Source of the DNA: Bacteroidales bacterium UBA5382
GTDB lineage: Bacteria > Bacteroidota > Bacteroidia > Bacteroidales > Dysgonomonadaceae
Length of the DNA: 64,000 bases
Assembly: GCA_002409745.1 (NCBI GenBank)
Contig: DHOU01000041.1
Location: 6,982 to 70,981, forward strand
Direction: 5' to 3'
Shown here in pieces: positions 25,954-34,770 of the stretch. The notes beneath the pieces are model-generated. The model did no database searches. It was not told the DNA's origin and worked only from the letters and a program-made list of their open reading frames with translations. The position numbers were made by a program, and so were the translations under genes. Position 1 is the stretch's first letter. Each line of letters begins with the position of its first letter.

Positions 25954-26901
25954 CTATTTCACTTTAAGTTCGTTAATCACCCTTGCCCGTACCAGATCGG
26001 CATTATCCACGGTAAACCGTTGATGCCGCCCGCCATTCTGTTCGTTCAGTTCCACCACCAGCATTTTATCGTCGGGAATGGTAAATTTCGGCAGTGCGAA
26101 AATCATCCGTTCGGTATGCTTGCCGTTAACCAGCATAAGGTTGTTATAGGCGCGGAGCGGCCAGATTACCTGTTCCTGAATGGCAGTGCGCTTCGCTACT
26201 TGTTTGTCCACGATTTTGAACGTAATAAAATCCACATTAAAAGGGACATTGGACGAGTTTTTCAACTGGAGGTGGAAATACAGCAGCCCGTTGTGGGTAT
26301 AAATGCCCTTTAACGTATGCTGTATGCCGAAACGCTTGGAACCGATATGCTTGATCTCACGGTCATTGTTTTTGTAAATCGACTGCATGATCAGGCGCAC
26401 CAATAACGGCGATTCCTGTCCCAACTCCTGCAAATAGATTTGCAGGGCGTTGTTCGGGCGGTTGACAGCCTCACCGTCGTGGAGGAAGTCGGTCATTTCG
26501 ACGGAAAGTTTTACCGGCTCATCCACGTATTTTACATTAAAGCTGTAATAACTCCCGTCTTCTGTAATTACAGAGAGGTTACTTTCGCGGGAGAAATCCC
26601 GCAGGGCGGCTTTTACCCGCAACACATTCTCCGTACCGTCGGCTTTGGCAGCCAGCAGGTCGGCGGAACCTAAGTCCACATACCGGATGGCGGACGGAAA
26701 GATGACATGCACCGTTTTACTGAAAGTCACTTCCAACGCATACGGCGGGATCATCCGGTTAAAGGTCAACGGGCGTGTATAACCCTGGTAATAGTCCCCC
26801 GTGGAGGGATTGGACGGCACAGCCGTTCCGCTGTTGTTTTCCTGCGCATGGGCAGTAAATACGCTCACCACGAAGGCGAGCATGACAAAAAACTGTTTCA
26901 T
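25954..26901 (-). CDS. traN: Conjugal transfer protein TraN (DUF4138)
   Basis: A 315-residue exported protein with signal peptide MKQFFVMLAFVVSVFTAHA. Key blocks are LEVTFSKTVHVIFPSAIRYVDLGS and the C-terminal MLVVELNEQNGGRHQRF typical of the Bacteroides TraN family. It is probably part of the envelope-spanning core complex. It follows traM after 60 bases that hold a GATTTTTTTAGTGGTT motif. Confidence 0.9.
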   Translation of the reverse strand: MKQFFVMLAFVVSVFTAHAQENNSGTAVPSNPSTGDYYQGYTRPLTFNRMIPPYALEVTFSKTVHVIFPSAIRYVDLGSADLLAAKADGTENVLRVKAALRDFSRESNLSVITEDGSYYSFNVKYVDEPVKLSVEMTDFLHDGEAVNRPNNALQIYLQELGQESPLLVRLIMQSIYKNNDREIKHIGSKRFGIQHTLKGIYTHNGLLYFHLQLKNSSNVPFNVDFITFKIVDKQVAKRTAIQEQVIWPLRAYNNLMLVNGKHTERMIFALPKFTIPDDKMLVVELNEQNGGRHQRFTVDNADLVRARVINELKVK

Positions 26902-26932
26902 TGCTAATTCATTTAAAATTGTTTGACAAAAA

Positions 26933-26948
26933 GATTTTTTTAGTGGTT
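26933..26948 (-). promoter_or_regulatory. Leader motif AACCACTAAAAAAATC before traN
   Basis: On the minus strand this is AACCACTAAAAAAATC, 32 bases before the traN start. The same motif, with few changes, precedes at least six other genes of the ICE (31894-31909, 37108-37122, 39357-39372, 52663-52678, 54925-54940, with variants elsewhere). Confidence 0.55.
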
Positions 26949-26961
26949 TGATTTGTTTTTA

Positions 26962-28395
26962 TTATTGCGTTTTAGGGAGTAGCAATAGGCGGTAATTCGC
27001 TTTGAGCGTTACTTTCACCACGCTCATTTTCTTACTCACATATTGTGATGCTCCCTGGATAAGCCCTTTACCCATATCGGCAGCCAACTGCGACCCCGCA
27101 TTGTCGGTAATCGAGATGCTGGTTCCGGCAGAGTTCGCCAGCGTCGCGGCGACTTCCCTGGCCGCTTTTACCTCATCCGAACCGGGTACGAATATCCCGC
27201 GCTGTCCGTCGGTATCATAGACCGATATCTCCACGGGAATAATATTACCGTCATACTGGATGCTGTTTATTGTTACCTCCATCCGTTCGTCCCCGATCCG
27301 GCACGTTCCGGTAACGACTGTGTTCGCAGGAATCAGGATATCCCCCGCCAGCATCGGTTCCAACAGCCGTATTTGCAGTTCCTTACCGTTGGTCAGCGTG
27401 ACGGTCTGGTAGACGCAGGCACGGATGCTGTTTTTATCCCGGACGCCTTCGTTCCCGGCGGCGGTCAGAAAGCCCATGTTACGCGGCTTGTTGTATTGTC
27501 CTACAAACTCGTCATTGCTCATCGGGGCAGATAAAAGTGAAACCACATTTTGCCGCACCTGCTTTACGGGTTGGGCGACCACCTTGCCGGATTGTCCGGC
27601 CTGCGCCGTGGAAGACCCGGAGGCGGCGGTTTCTCCCGCTGCATCCGTTTCCAATGCCGGTTGCCCTGCGGTTACCGCCGCCTGCGGCGAATATTTCGCC
27701 GCCAGCTTGTACGACTTTTCTATCATGGCAAGCTGTTCGTCCTCCATGCGCTTACTTTCCCCGGCTTCCTCCAGTTTGCGTTCCAGTTCCTGTATGCGCC
27801 ATTCCAGTGCAAGCTGCGACTGTTCGTCCACCTCGGTAGCGGGCTGGTCGTACCATGCGCCCAACTGCCTGTTGATGTCCTGATAGGCAGTCGCTGAGGA
27901 CTGGATGGCGGAAGTACGGCGTGAAGGATTGCTACCCGTAGAACGGGATGGCTCTTCGTAATCATCGGTTCCCCATTGCCGTTCTTCTTCCTCCGCTTCG
28001 GAAAGTTGGTAGGAAAAATCCTGCAACGAGCGCATACGTTCCTGCTCCTTCTGCTGCATAGCTTCGCGCTGGTAGGCGTCTCGCTTGTCGGACACCAGCC
28101 CGCCGTCTTTGGGCATCGGCAGTTCGACATTCAGCCCCGCTTGCTGCGCTTCTTTCTCCTTGTCCTTGCCGGACGGGGCGAAGATCAGCCATAAGGCCGC
28201 GCCGAAAATCAGGAAGAACAGCGGCATGACGAGCATTTTCTTCCGTTTTTGCATCTGCGCCGGGGTCAGCTCCTTTTTGGGAGTCGGCTTCCCAGTCTCT
28301 TTCTTCGCTTCCGGCTTCACATCCGGCGCGGGTTGTTGTACTTCGGGCGTTGCCGTTTCCGGCGGCGTCCCCTTATTCAAATTCTCCTGCTCCAT
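26962..28395 (-). CDS. traM: Conjugative transposon protein TraM
   Basis: A 477-residue protein. N-terminal cytoplasmic tail rich in Pro, Glu and Lys (residues 1-50), one membrane helix (MLVMPLFFLIFGAALWLIFAP, about 54-74), a long coiled-coil region rich in Gln and Glu (about 105-240), and a C-terminal beta-rich domain (SIRACVYQTVTLTNGKELQIRLLEPM). This is the VirB10-like layout of the TraM family, an inner-to-outer membrane bridge. It overlaps traL by 23 bases if the upstream start is used. Confidence 0.9.
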   Translation of the reverse strand: MEQENLNKGTPPETATPEVQQPAPDVKPEAKKETGKPTPKKELTPAQMQKRKKMLVMPLFFLIFGAALWLIFAPSGKDKEKEAQQAGLNVELPMPKDGGLVSDKRDAYQREAMQQKEQERMRSLQDFSYQLSEAEEEERQWGTDDYEEPSRSTGSNPSRRTSAIQSSATAYQDINRQLGAWYDQPATEVDEQSQLALEWRIQELERKLEEAGESKRMEDEQLAMIEKSYKLAAKYSPQAAVTAGQPALETDAAGETAASGSSTAQAGQSGKVVAQPVKQVRQNVVSLLSAPMSNDEFVGQYNKPRNMGFLTAAGNEGVRDKNSIRACVYQTVTLTNGKELQIRLLEPMLAGDILIPANTVVTGTCRIGDERMEVTINSIQYDGNIIPVEISVYDTDGQRGIFVPGSDEVKAAREVAATLANSAGTSISITDNAGSQLAADMGKGLIQGASQYVSKKMSVVKVTLKANYRLLLLPKTQ

Positions 28396-28666
28396 TGTGG
28401 AAATTGTTTAATCGGTTAATACTATCCCTGCGGGATTGCTCCTGTTGGAGCCGCAAGGTTTCAATGCGTTTGATTTCGAGTTGGGCGCCGCTCTTTTTGC
28501 CGAAATTGTAAATCGACGAGACAGTCATGTAGATGGATAACCCACCGAATGCAAAGAGCATCGCCAGCACGAGGATCACGCGGCGGCCGGGCGTTAAACG
28601 CCCCAACAGGCCGCGCAGGCCGTCTTCCAGCCATTCGTTGATTGTATGAAAGAATTTCTTTACCAT
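28373..28666 (-). CDS. traL: Conjugal transfer protein TraL (DUF3989)
   Basis: A 97-residue protein with one membrane segment (VILVLAMLFAFGGLSIYMTVSSIY, about residues 32-55) and a short basic N-terminus, followed by a helical tail. Start chosen at ATG 28666, which fits the usual TraL length; an upstream ATG at 28717 would overlap traK. It overlaps traM. Confidence 0.85.
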   Translation of the reverse strand: MVKKFFHTINEWLEDGLRGLLGRLTPGRRVILVLAMLFAFGGLSIYMTVSSIYNFGKKSGAQLEIKRIETLRLQQEQSRRDSINRLNNFHNGAGEFE

Positions 28667-28673
28667 GACATAC

Positions 28674-29297
28674 CTACCTTTCCAATACCCGCAAGTCGCG
28701 GTTTTCGATGATTCCAAACCTTTCCATGATAAACCCGTGCGGGTTGTTGTCCGAGCGCACCGAATTAATCAGGTTGCAGCGCGTGACAAGGCTGCGTTCG
28801 GTGATGTTCGACGCCCGGATAATCATTTGCCGGGCATAGGTTACGGCCGTGTACGGATACGTGTTGAGGTCGAGCGCCACGCTGTCAACCGCAACCGTCT
28901 GGTTGATATTCCCGCTGATGATGCGGTTATAATACCCCTTCTCCGCCATGTCCGAATAATGCTTGTAGGCGCTCTTGTCCACCAGGAAAAGGGCGCGGTT
29001 GATATTGGATTCGATGGCGGCCTTATCGGGTGAGAGCGTAAAGAACAGTTCGTGGAACCGCCTGATATGCTCGCGGGCTTCCACCGGACGGTTCTGAGAA
29101 AGGTCTTGGGACAAGGCCAGCATAAGCGACTTGCCCCCGTCGAGCACGTAGATACGCTGGCGTTGCGCTTCGGCGAAGTTGTACGACGACCAGACCGAAT
29201 AACCGGTTATGCCGGCGCAAACCACCAAAAACACAATGCCGAAGAAACGTATCTGCTTAAAACTCGTTTCGATATTTTTTAATGACTTAAATTCCAT
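28674..29297 (-). CDS. traK: Conjugative transposon protein TraK
   Basis: A 207-residue protein with one N-terminal membrane helix (IRFFGIVFLVVCAGITGYSVWSSY near residues 17-40) and a periplasmic VirB8-like domain, including IYVLDGGKSLMLALSQDLSQNRPVEAREHIRRFHELFFTL. TraK of Bacteroides elements corresponds to VirB8. It precedes traL by 7 bases. Confidence 0.9.
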   Translation of the reverse strand: MEFKSLKNIETSFKQIRFFGIVFLVVCAGITGYSVWSSYNFAEAQRQRIYVLDGGKSLMLALSQDLSQNRPVEAREHIRRFHELFFTLSPDKAAIESNINRALFLVDKSAYKHYSDMAEKGYYNRIISGNINQTVAVDSVALDLNTYPYTAVTYARQMIIRASNITERSLVTRCNLINSVRSDNNPHGFIMERFGIIENRDLRVLER

Positions 29298-29343
29298 TTT
29301 ATTGAATGATTTATTTGATTAATTGCCGGCGGCGGCTCGCCGC

Positions 29344-30345
29344 TTACTTGCCAAGTAAACGGCCTGCCACGTTTCCGGCGGCTGATCCGGCGACGCCTCC
29401 CGCTAAGGCGGCTCCCTTCGCGGCGGCTGTATTTACGTTGCGGTTAAAACTGCCCCCGCCACCGGCCTGGATAATCCAGCCCGCTACGGTCGGAATACTG
29501 AAATACCCGATGATCCCGATGATGAGGAAAACGATATATACCCCGTTCGAGCCGTCCGGCACGTAGGACGGGTCTTGCAACAAGGCGATATCTGTTTTCA
29601 GCATGAGTTCCTGTATTTTGGACAGTACCGCCGAGAACAGGTCGGCCACAGGCAACCACAGGTATATACTGATATACCGGGATATCCAGCTTGTCAGCGT
29701 GGATTGGAAGCCGTCGTAGACGGACAGGGCGAACGAGAGCGGCCCCAATATCGAGAGTACCACCAGAAAGAAAGTGCGCAGGGTATCTATCGTCAATGCG
29801 GCGGCGTTAAACAGCAACTCGAAGAAATCCCTGACCAGTTGCCGGAACCACTGTTTCATGTCGTACCATGCCCGTTCCGTCCACATGCCGAGTTTCTCCG
29901 TCGCATCCAACATTCCCAACTCTTTCATTTTCTGGTCGAACACCTCATCATCGACCAGCCATGCTTTCCCTTCCCGCAACCGGGCATCGTATTCCAGTTG
30001 GTCTTTTTGTTTCTGCAAATCCTGCACATCCGTGACTTGGCTTTCCAGTATGGTATGTGTTCCCGTGACGATGGGCGACATGACGGCGTTGATCGTCCCC
30101 AGCACAATGGTGGGGAAGAACATAATGCACAGCCCGATGGCGAAAGGCCGCAGCAGGGGGAACACGTCGATAGGCTCCACCCGCCCCAACGCCTGCCACA
30201 CGCGGTAAGCCACGTAGAACAGGGCGCCCAACCCGGCTATCCCCTTGGCGACACCGGTCATGTCGCCGCAAAGAGGCAGCATTTCCTGATACAGGTTGCG
30301 TAGAACCTGATGCAGGTTGTCGAAATCTATTGCAAGCAACATCAT
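29344..30345 (-). CDS. traJ: Conjugative transposon protein TraJ
   Basis: A 333-residue multi-spanning membrane protein, VirB6-like. Helices include VAKGIAGLGALFYVAYRVWQAL, IGLCIMFFPTIVLGTINAVM, FFLVVLSILGPLSFALSVY and IVFLIIGIIGYFSIPTVAGWII. The C-terminal tail is Gly-Ala rich. Start at ATG 30345, which follows the traI stop by 2 bases; the TTG nearer the stop would be an alternative. It is expected to form the inner-membrane channel part. Confidence 0.9.
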   Translation of the reverse strand: MMLLAIDFDNLHQVLRNLYQEMLPLCGDMTGVAKGIAGLGALFYVAYRVWQALGRVEPIDVFPLLRPFAIGLCIMFFPTIVLGTINAVMSPIVTGTHTILESQVTDVQDLQKQKDQLEYDARLREGKAWLVDDEVFDQKMKELGMLDATEKLGMWTERAWYDMKQWFRQLVRDFFELLFNAAALTIDTLRTFFLVVLSILGPLSFALSVYDGFQSTLTSWISRYISIYLWLPVADLFSAVLSKIQELMLKTDIALLQDPSYVPDGSNGVYIVFLIIGIIGYFSIPTVAGWIIQAGGGGSFNRNVNTAAAKGAALAGGVAGSAAGNVAGRLLGK

Positions 30346-30347
30346 GG

Positions 30348-30968
30348 CTACCAATATCTTTCGGATGGATCACCGTACAACGCCCGCACCCTTTCCATAT
30401 CGCCCTTTTCCCGGCTCCGTATATAAGATACGGATATGCTCTTTTTGGAATAGTATCTGGTCAGGTTGCGGTACTCGACCATCTTCGTATGGATTCTGTC
30501 GATGACGTCCATACGCTCGGCATCGCTCATGGAAAGGCCGTTGGAAGCCGAAACGATATTCTTTATATCCGATAGCAGGTTACCGCTTTCCTTCAATAAT
30601 ATGGCGTAACCTTCACCGATGGCTTCCAGTTCCGCGAGGGTGAAATTTTTGTCCATCAGCATTTTGTTGTAACTGGTAGCGTATATCTTTGATATTTCGC
30701 TGACGATTTCCACCGTTTCCCTGACTTGCCTCGCGTCCTTTATCAGGTTGTGCACCGATTTAAGCCCGTCATAGTATTCCTTGCCTTGGTCGTAAATCTT
30801 CTGCATTTCCTTGAAAGAGTTGATTACATTGGTCGCTGTGGTGGCGGTTTTTGAAACCGTCAGGATATTCTGGGCAAGGTTCGACGGATCGATCACCGCC
30901 CATTGTGCCCGCACCTGGAAGGTGCAGCAAAGCGTTATTGCTGTAAGGCATACAAACATTTTTTTCAT
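30348..30968 (-). CDS. traI: Conjugal transfer protein TraI (DUF4141)
   Basis: A 206-residue exported protein with signal peptide MKKMFVCLTAITLCCTFQVRA, then a helical body (VSKTATTATNVINSFKEMQKIYDQGKEYYDGLKSVHNL) characteristic of DUF4141 TraI of Bacteroides conjugative transposons, likely VirB5-like. Not related to the relaxase TraI of F plasmids. It is close to traJ and upstream genes. Confidence 0.9.
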   Translation of the reverse strand: MKKMFVCLTAITLCCTFQVRAQWAVIDPSNLAQNILTVSKTATTATNVINSFKEMQKIYDQGKEYYDGLKSVHNLIKDARQVRETVEIVSEISKIYATSYNKMLMDKNFTLAELEAIGEGYAILLKESGNLLSDIKNIVSASNGLSMSDAERMDVIDRIHTKMVEYRNLTRYYSKKSISVSYIRSREKGDMERVRALYGDPSERYW

Positions 30969-31030
30969 CTTTAATTTTTTTTTGATTTTGAATACTTATT
31001 TTTCTTGTCATCCGTAGCGGGAACAGCCAT

Positions 31031-31363
31031 TCAGTTTGTAGCCCGTTCCTCATCCGCCCGGCTATATCCGCCATACAGGGAGAGCAGGAGCATGTCCCGC
31101 TCCCCGTCGTACGCTATTCCCACACGCCCGTACAGGTCGAAGTAGCGGGTGCCGAACACATCCTTTACCGGACGCGAATAAACCGCCTGCGGGTTGTTGT
31201 ATGTAAGCTCCAGCCAAAGGCCGCCGTTTTTACGGGCACCGTTGCGGAATATCCGCACGACCGGCGCACCTTCCGGACTTACCCAACGTCCCGTGATATC
31301 CCGCAGGGGAAAGTCCAGCCACATCGCGGCTTGGGGGTCGGTTCCGTTACCAGTCCTGAACAT
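31031..31363 (-). CDS. DUF3876-like protein, 110 residues
   Basis: A cytoplasmic protein with core LRDITGRWVSPEGAPVVRIFRN and YGRVGIAYDGERDMLLLSLYGGYSR. It shares the layout (GRW...RI...DG...D.L.LS) of the DUF3876 family that lies between traG and traI in such operons. The neighbouring 172-residue protein has a related C-terminal half (LCGRWTPGNNRCGVEIS, YYGHEDRITVLAYNTGNDTLMLSPG), so the two are probably paralogues. Function unknown. Confidence 0.7.
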   Translation of the reverse strand: MFRTGNGTDPQAAMWLDFPLRDITGRWVSPEGAPVVRIFRNGARKNGGLWLELTYNNPQAVYSRPVKDVFGTRYFDLYGRVGIAYDGERDMLLLSLYGGYSRADEERATN

Positions 31364-31374
31364 GGCGTACCTCC

Positions 31375-31893
31375 TTACCTCTTTTCTTCCGGCATACGGG
31401 TATAATCCGCACCCGGTGAAAGCATTAATGTATCGTTCCCCGTATTATACGCCAAGACGGTAATCCTGTCTTCATGACCGTAATAGAGAATATCCCCGTC
31501 GAGCCATATCAGGATATACCGCTCGTCGGACGGGTAGCCGTTACGTTTGAGGTAAGTCAGGATAAAATGTTCCCTCCGGCGGGAAATCTCGACACCGCAC
31601 CGGTTGTTACCCGGTGTCCACCGGCCACACAAGCGGCTTAAAGCCTGTTCCCTTTGAAGACGTTCTGTTATGCTATAGTCATCGGTTGCCACTTGACGCG
31701 ACAATTCTTCGAAGGACACATCCGTTTCAAGGGGTTGGATTACAAAGGGTTCCAAATCCTCATCCGGGATTGGTTCGAATGCTTTCACCTTTTGATCTTC
31801 CGGGGCGAATAGTTCCATCAGGATGTCTGTAATCCCGGAGAGATGAAGTGTAATCTGACCTAATTTTTCATTACTTATACTTTTACTAAACAT
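31375..31893 (-). CDS. DUF3876-like protein, 172 residues
   Basis: N-terminal 90 residues are acidic and helical (ITLHLSGITDILMELFAPEDQKVKAFEPIPDEDLEPF), then the DUF3876-like half. A leader motif, AACCACTAAAAAAATC, lies directly before its ATG (31894-31909), together with the hairpin GGGGCTTGCACCCC (31911-31924). Gene order places it after traG. Role in transfer unknown. Confidence 0.7.
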   Translation of the reverse strand: MFSKSISNEKLGQITLHLSGITDILMELFAPEDQKVKAFEPIPDEDLEPFVIQPLETDVSFEELSRQVATDDYSITERLQREQALSRLCGRWTPGNNRCGVEISRRREHFILTYLKRNGYPSDERYILIWLDGDILYYGHEDRITVLAYNTGNDTLMLSPGADYTRMPEEKR

Positions 31894-31909
31894 GATTTTT
31901 TTAGTGGTT
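31894..31909 (-). promoter_or_regulatory. Leader motif AACCACTAAAAAAATC plus hairpin
   Basis: On the minus strand this 16-base motif ends directly at the ATG of the 172-residue gene. Upstream lies a small hairpin (GGGG/CCCC arms). Same combination of hairpin and motif as before mobA and the DUF1896 gene. Confidence 0.5.
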
Positions 31910-31934
31910 ATGGGGCTTGCACCCCGGTAAATAC

Positions 31935-34439
31935 TTATTGTTTTTGCCGTTTGCTTTCGGCTAGCTGTTTAATCGCCAGTTCATAGTTGCCGCCGAGTTC
32001 TTCCGTCTTTTGGAACACTTCGAGCTTCTCCGATTCTTCCGTCGTGTAGGCCAGGTATTCTTCGCCGCTCACTTCGGTGGCATACACCGCCGACTGCACA
32101 CCGCCCAGCCCGAACCATACTTCTTTATATTTGCGGCTGGGATGATTCGCCATGTTGATAGACAGAATCTGCCCCTTCTCTTTTTCGGTCAATCCGAGAA
32201 GCGACTGGATCACATCAAAGCGGTTCATAAATTTTCGCTGGTCTAACAGGATTTTGCAGTCGGAATTATTGATGATGGCTTCCTTGACAATAGGCGAGGA
32301 AATAATATCATCCACTTCCTGGGTCACGACAATCGCCTCCCCGAAGTATTTCCTGACGGTTTTATACATATATTGCATATAGGCCGCCATGTTTGCAGAG
32401 GACAGTGCTTTCCAGGCTTCTTCCACAATCAGTTGTTTCCGGACACCCTTTAACCGCCTGAGCTTGTTGATGAAAGCCTCCATAATGATGATCGTTACCA
32501 CCGGGAAAAGTTCGCGGTTCTCCTTTATCGCATCGATCTCGAATACGATAAAACTTTTCGTGAGCAGGTCAATGTTCTCCTTAGAGTTCAGCAGGAAGTC
32601 GAAACGCCCGCCCCGGTAGTACTGGCGAAGGGTAGTCAGCATGTTGTCGATATTGAAATCTTCCCGGCTGACCCTGATCTCCCTTGCATCCAGTTCCCGG
32701 CGGTAATCGTCCCGCATATACTCGTAGAAAGTATTGAAGCAGGGCGTGATCGTCCGGTCGTCCTGGATCTTTTGGATATAGGCCGCTACCGCGCTGCCGA
32801 GTTCCCCGGATTCGGTTTTCGTAATCTTGTCCTCTTCGGACTTCCACAGGGTCAGCAGCAAGGTTTTGAGGCTGTCCTTCTTTTCCACGTCGAACACGTA
32901 ATCTTCGGTGAAAAAAGGATTGAAGGATATCGGGTTTTCTTCCGTGTAGGTAAAGTAAATCCCGTCCTGCCCCTTGGTTTTCCGGCGGATCATTTCACAT
33001 AGACCCTGATAGCTGTTACCCGTATCGACAAGGACGACGTGCGTGCCCTGCTCCCAGTACTGCCTTACGAGGTGGTTCATAAAAAAAGATTTTCCACTGC
33101 CGGAAGGTCCCAGCACGAATTTATTCCGGTTCGTCGTGATCCCTTTTTTCATCGGGAGGTCGGATATATCGACGTGCAGGGGCTTTCCACTTACACGGTC
33201 GCACATCTTGATTCCGAAAGGGGAAGGCGAAGATTTATAATTCGTTTCCTGGGTAAAGAAGCACAGGGCAGGTTCGATAAAGGTGTAAAACGATTCTTCC
33301 GCAGGAAAGTCGCCGGCATTACCCGGCATGGCCGCCCAATATAGCGTTGCCGCATCCACCGTGTTGTGGCGGGGCTTGCACTCCATAAGCGCCAACTGGC
33401 TACCCACGTCGTTACGGATATGCTTGAGTTCTTCCGCATCGTCGCTCCACGCCATCACGTTGAAATGCGCCCTAACGGACGTAAGCCCGAAACTATGCGC
33501 TTCATTGAGGTATTTATCGACCCACTCCTTATTGATTTGGTTTCCGCGCGAATAGCGGGACAGGGACTGCATGTTTCGGGCTGATTTCTCGAATTTCCGT
33601 AGGTTCTCGGCGCTGTCGTCCAAAAAGATGTACTGGTTATATACATGGTCTGCGGACAAGAGTAGTCCGACGGGTGCGGCGAAACTCAACCGGCAATCGC
33701 TTCTATCCGTTGAAAGCCGTTCATAACGCATATCCGTCCCAACCGTTCCGGGCAAGTCCTCCACGTCCGACACCGTGTACAGGCAAATATGCTTATCGCC
33801 CACACGAAGGCCGTCCGCTCCGAGTTCCATATCCTCCAGGCAGGTCGTATCGTCGAGCGACAGGGCAAAGTATTTTTCGATAAGCCCTGCACTCTCCGGC
33901 TTTCCCGTTATCTCGTCCGAAATAAGGCGCGTGAGGCGGACAAACCCGCTGTCGTTTACGATGCGCTCGAATTGTCCGACCGCCTCTATGAATTTTACCG
34001 CCGTGTCCTTATTGACTTCCTTCGGGATGATATTCCCCCGGCAAAGGCTGGAAAAATTGCTTTGCATACGCATCCGCTCTTTGGTCGTCTTGGTCAGGTA
34101 GAGGAAACAGGTATGGTTGAGATATGGCCTTTCGTTAAAATGCCGTTCAAACGACCGGGACAGGAAACTCATGTCTTCCCTGTCCGTTTCCGGCTTGTAA
34201 TTCTCTTTTGTAAACCAATCCTGTTTTTGGATCACCGAGTAATCGGGCAGCACCTTGATAGCCTTACTCCATGCCGAGTGTATCGCTTCATATTCCGGCG
34301 ATGTTACCGTAAAGAGTTCCGGCAAGTCCACCCGAAAAGCTACCGTGATATCCGCATCTTTACTGATGATGCAGCCGTGTTCCATCGAAAGCAACGGAAA
34401 CTTGCTTTCGATGGTGGCTGCTTTCATGGTATTACGCAT
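31935..34439 (-). CDS. traG: TraG-family conjugative transposon ATPase (VirB4-like)
   Basis: An 834-residue ATPase. Walker A is in FVLGPSGSGKSFFMNHLVRQ (about residue 442), Walker B/DE box in KQLIVEEAWKAL (about 670). The N-terminal domain includes GCIISKDADITVAFRVDLPELF, typical of the VirB4-like TraG of Bacteroides elements. It energises assembly of the mating apparatus; it is not the coupling protein, which is MobC here. The start overlaps traF by 8 bases. Confidence 0.93.
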   Translation of the reverse strand: MRNTMKAATIESKFPLLSMEHGCIISKDADITVAFRVDLPELFTVTSPEYEAIHSAWSKAIKVLPDYSVIQKQDWFTKENYKPETDREDMSFLSRSFERHFNERPYLNHTCFLYLTKTTKERMRMQSNFSSLCRGNIIPKEVNKDTAVKFIEAVGQFERIVNDSGFVRLTRLISDEITGKPESAGLIEKYFALSLDDTTCLEDMELGADGLRVGDKHICLYTVSDVEDLPGTVGTDMRYERLSTDRSDCRLSFAAPVGLLLSADHVYNQYIFLDDSAENLRKFEKSARNMQSLSRYSRGNQINKEWVDKYLNEAHSFGLTSVRAHFNVMAWSDDAEELKHIRNDVGSQLALMECKPRHNTVDAATLYWAAMPGNAGDFPAEESFYTFIEPALCFFTQETNYKSSPSPFGIKMCDRVSGKPLHVDISDLPMKKGITTNRNKFVLGPSGSGKSFFMNHLVRQYWEQGTHVVLVDTGNSYQGLCEMIRRKTKGQDGIYFTYTEENPISFNPFFTEDYVFDVEKKDSLKTLLLTLWKSEEDKITKTESGELGSAVAAYIQKIQDDRTITPCFNTFYEYMRDDYRRELDAREIRVSREDFNIDNMLTTLRQYYRGGRFDFLLNSKENIDLLTKSFIVFEIDAIKENRELFPVVTIIIMEAFINKLRRLKGVRKQLIVEEAWKALSSANMAAYMQYMYKTVRKYFGEAIVVTQEVDDIISSPIVKEAIINNSDCKILLDQRKFMNRFDVIQSLLGLTEKEKGQILSINMANHPSRKYKEVWFGLGGVQSAVYATEVSGEEYLAYTTEESEKLEVFQKTEELGGNYELAIKQLAESKRQKQ

Positions 34440-34770
34440 GGGCGGCCTCCTTTCTTTTTTGACGGCGGAACAGGCGGCGGGAGTTTCTGCGGTTGATCAG
34501 GAAGCGTGGATGCTGCCGTTTGGCCAGCAGTTTCATCAACCCGTGTTCCCCGCATTTCGCATTCAGGTTGAACGTCAGCCATACCAGCACGGAGGCGGCG
34601 ACAATGCCGAAGCCGATGCAGAACCATTGGTCAATGCCGATCATGTACATGATGACAAAAACCACGAATACGGCCAACAGCCCGCCCGCAAAGATGAACA
34701 GGTATTGCGATTTCAGCCCGTTGAACTCGACGCTCTTCCCGATTCCTTTATTTATATTATATTCTGCCAT
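34432..34770 (-). CDS. traF: Conjugal transfer protein TraF (DUF4133)
   Basis: A 112-residue membrane protein with N-terminal NINKGIGKSVEFNGLKSQYLF and two adjacent helices (IFAGGLLAVFVVFVIMYMIG, CIGFGIVAASVLVWLTFNL). It is VirB3-like. The 3' end overlaps traG by 8 bases, while its start lies within the 3' end of the inserted methyltransferase gene (14-base overlap), which shows that the insertion adapted to the operon. Confidence 0.9.
   Translation of the reverse strand: MAEYNINKGIGKSVEFNGLKSQYLFIFAGGLLAVFVVFVIMYMIGIDQWFCIGFGIVAASVLVWLTFNLNAKCGEHGLMKLLAKRQHPRFLINRRNSRRLFRRQKRKEAAHA

Noticed and set aside
31031..31363. TraH as a name for one of the DUF3876-like genes
   Set aside because: traH is poorly conserved among these elements; position alone does not justify the symbol.
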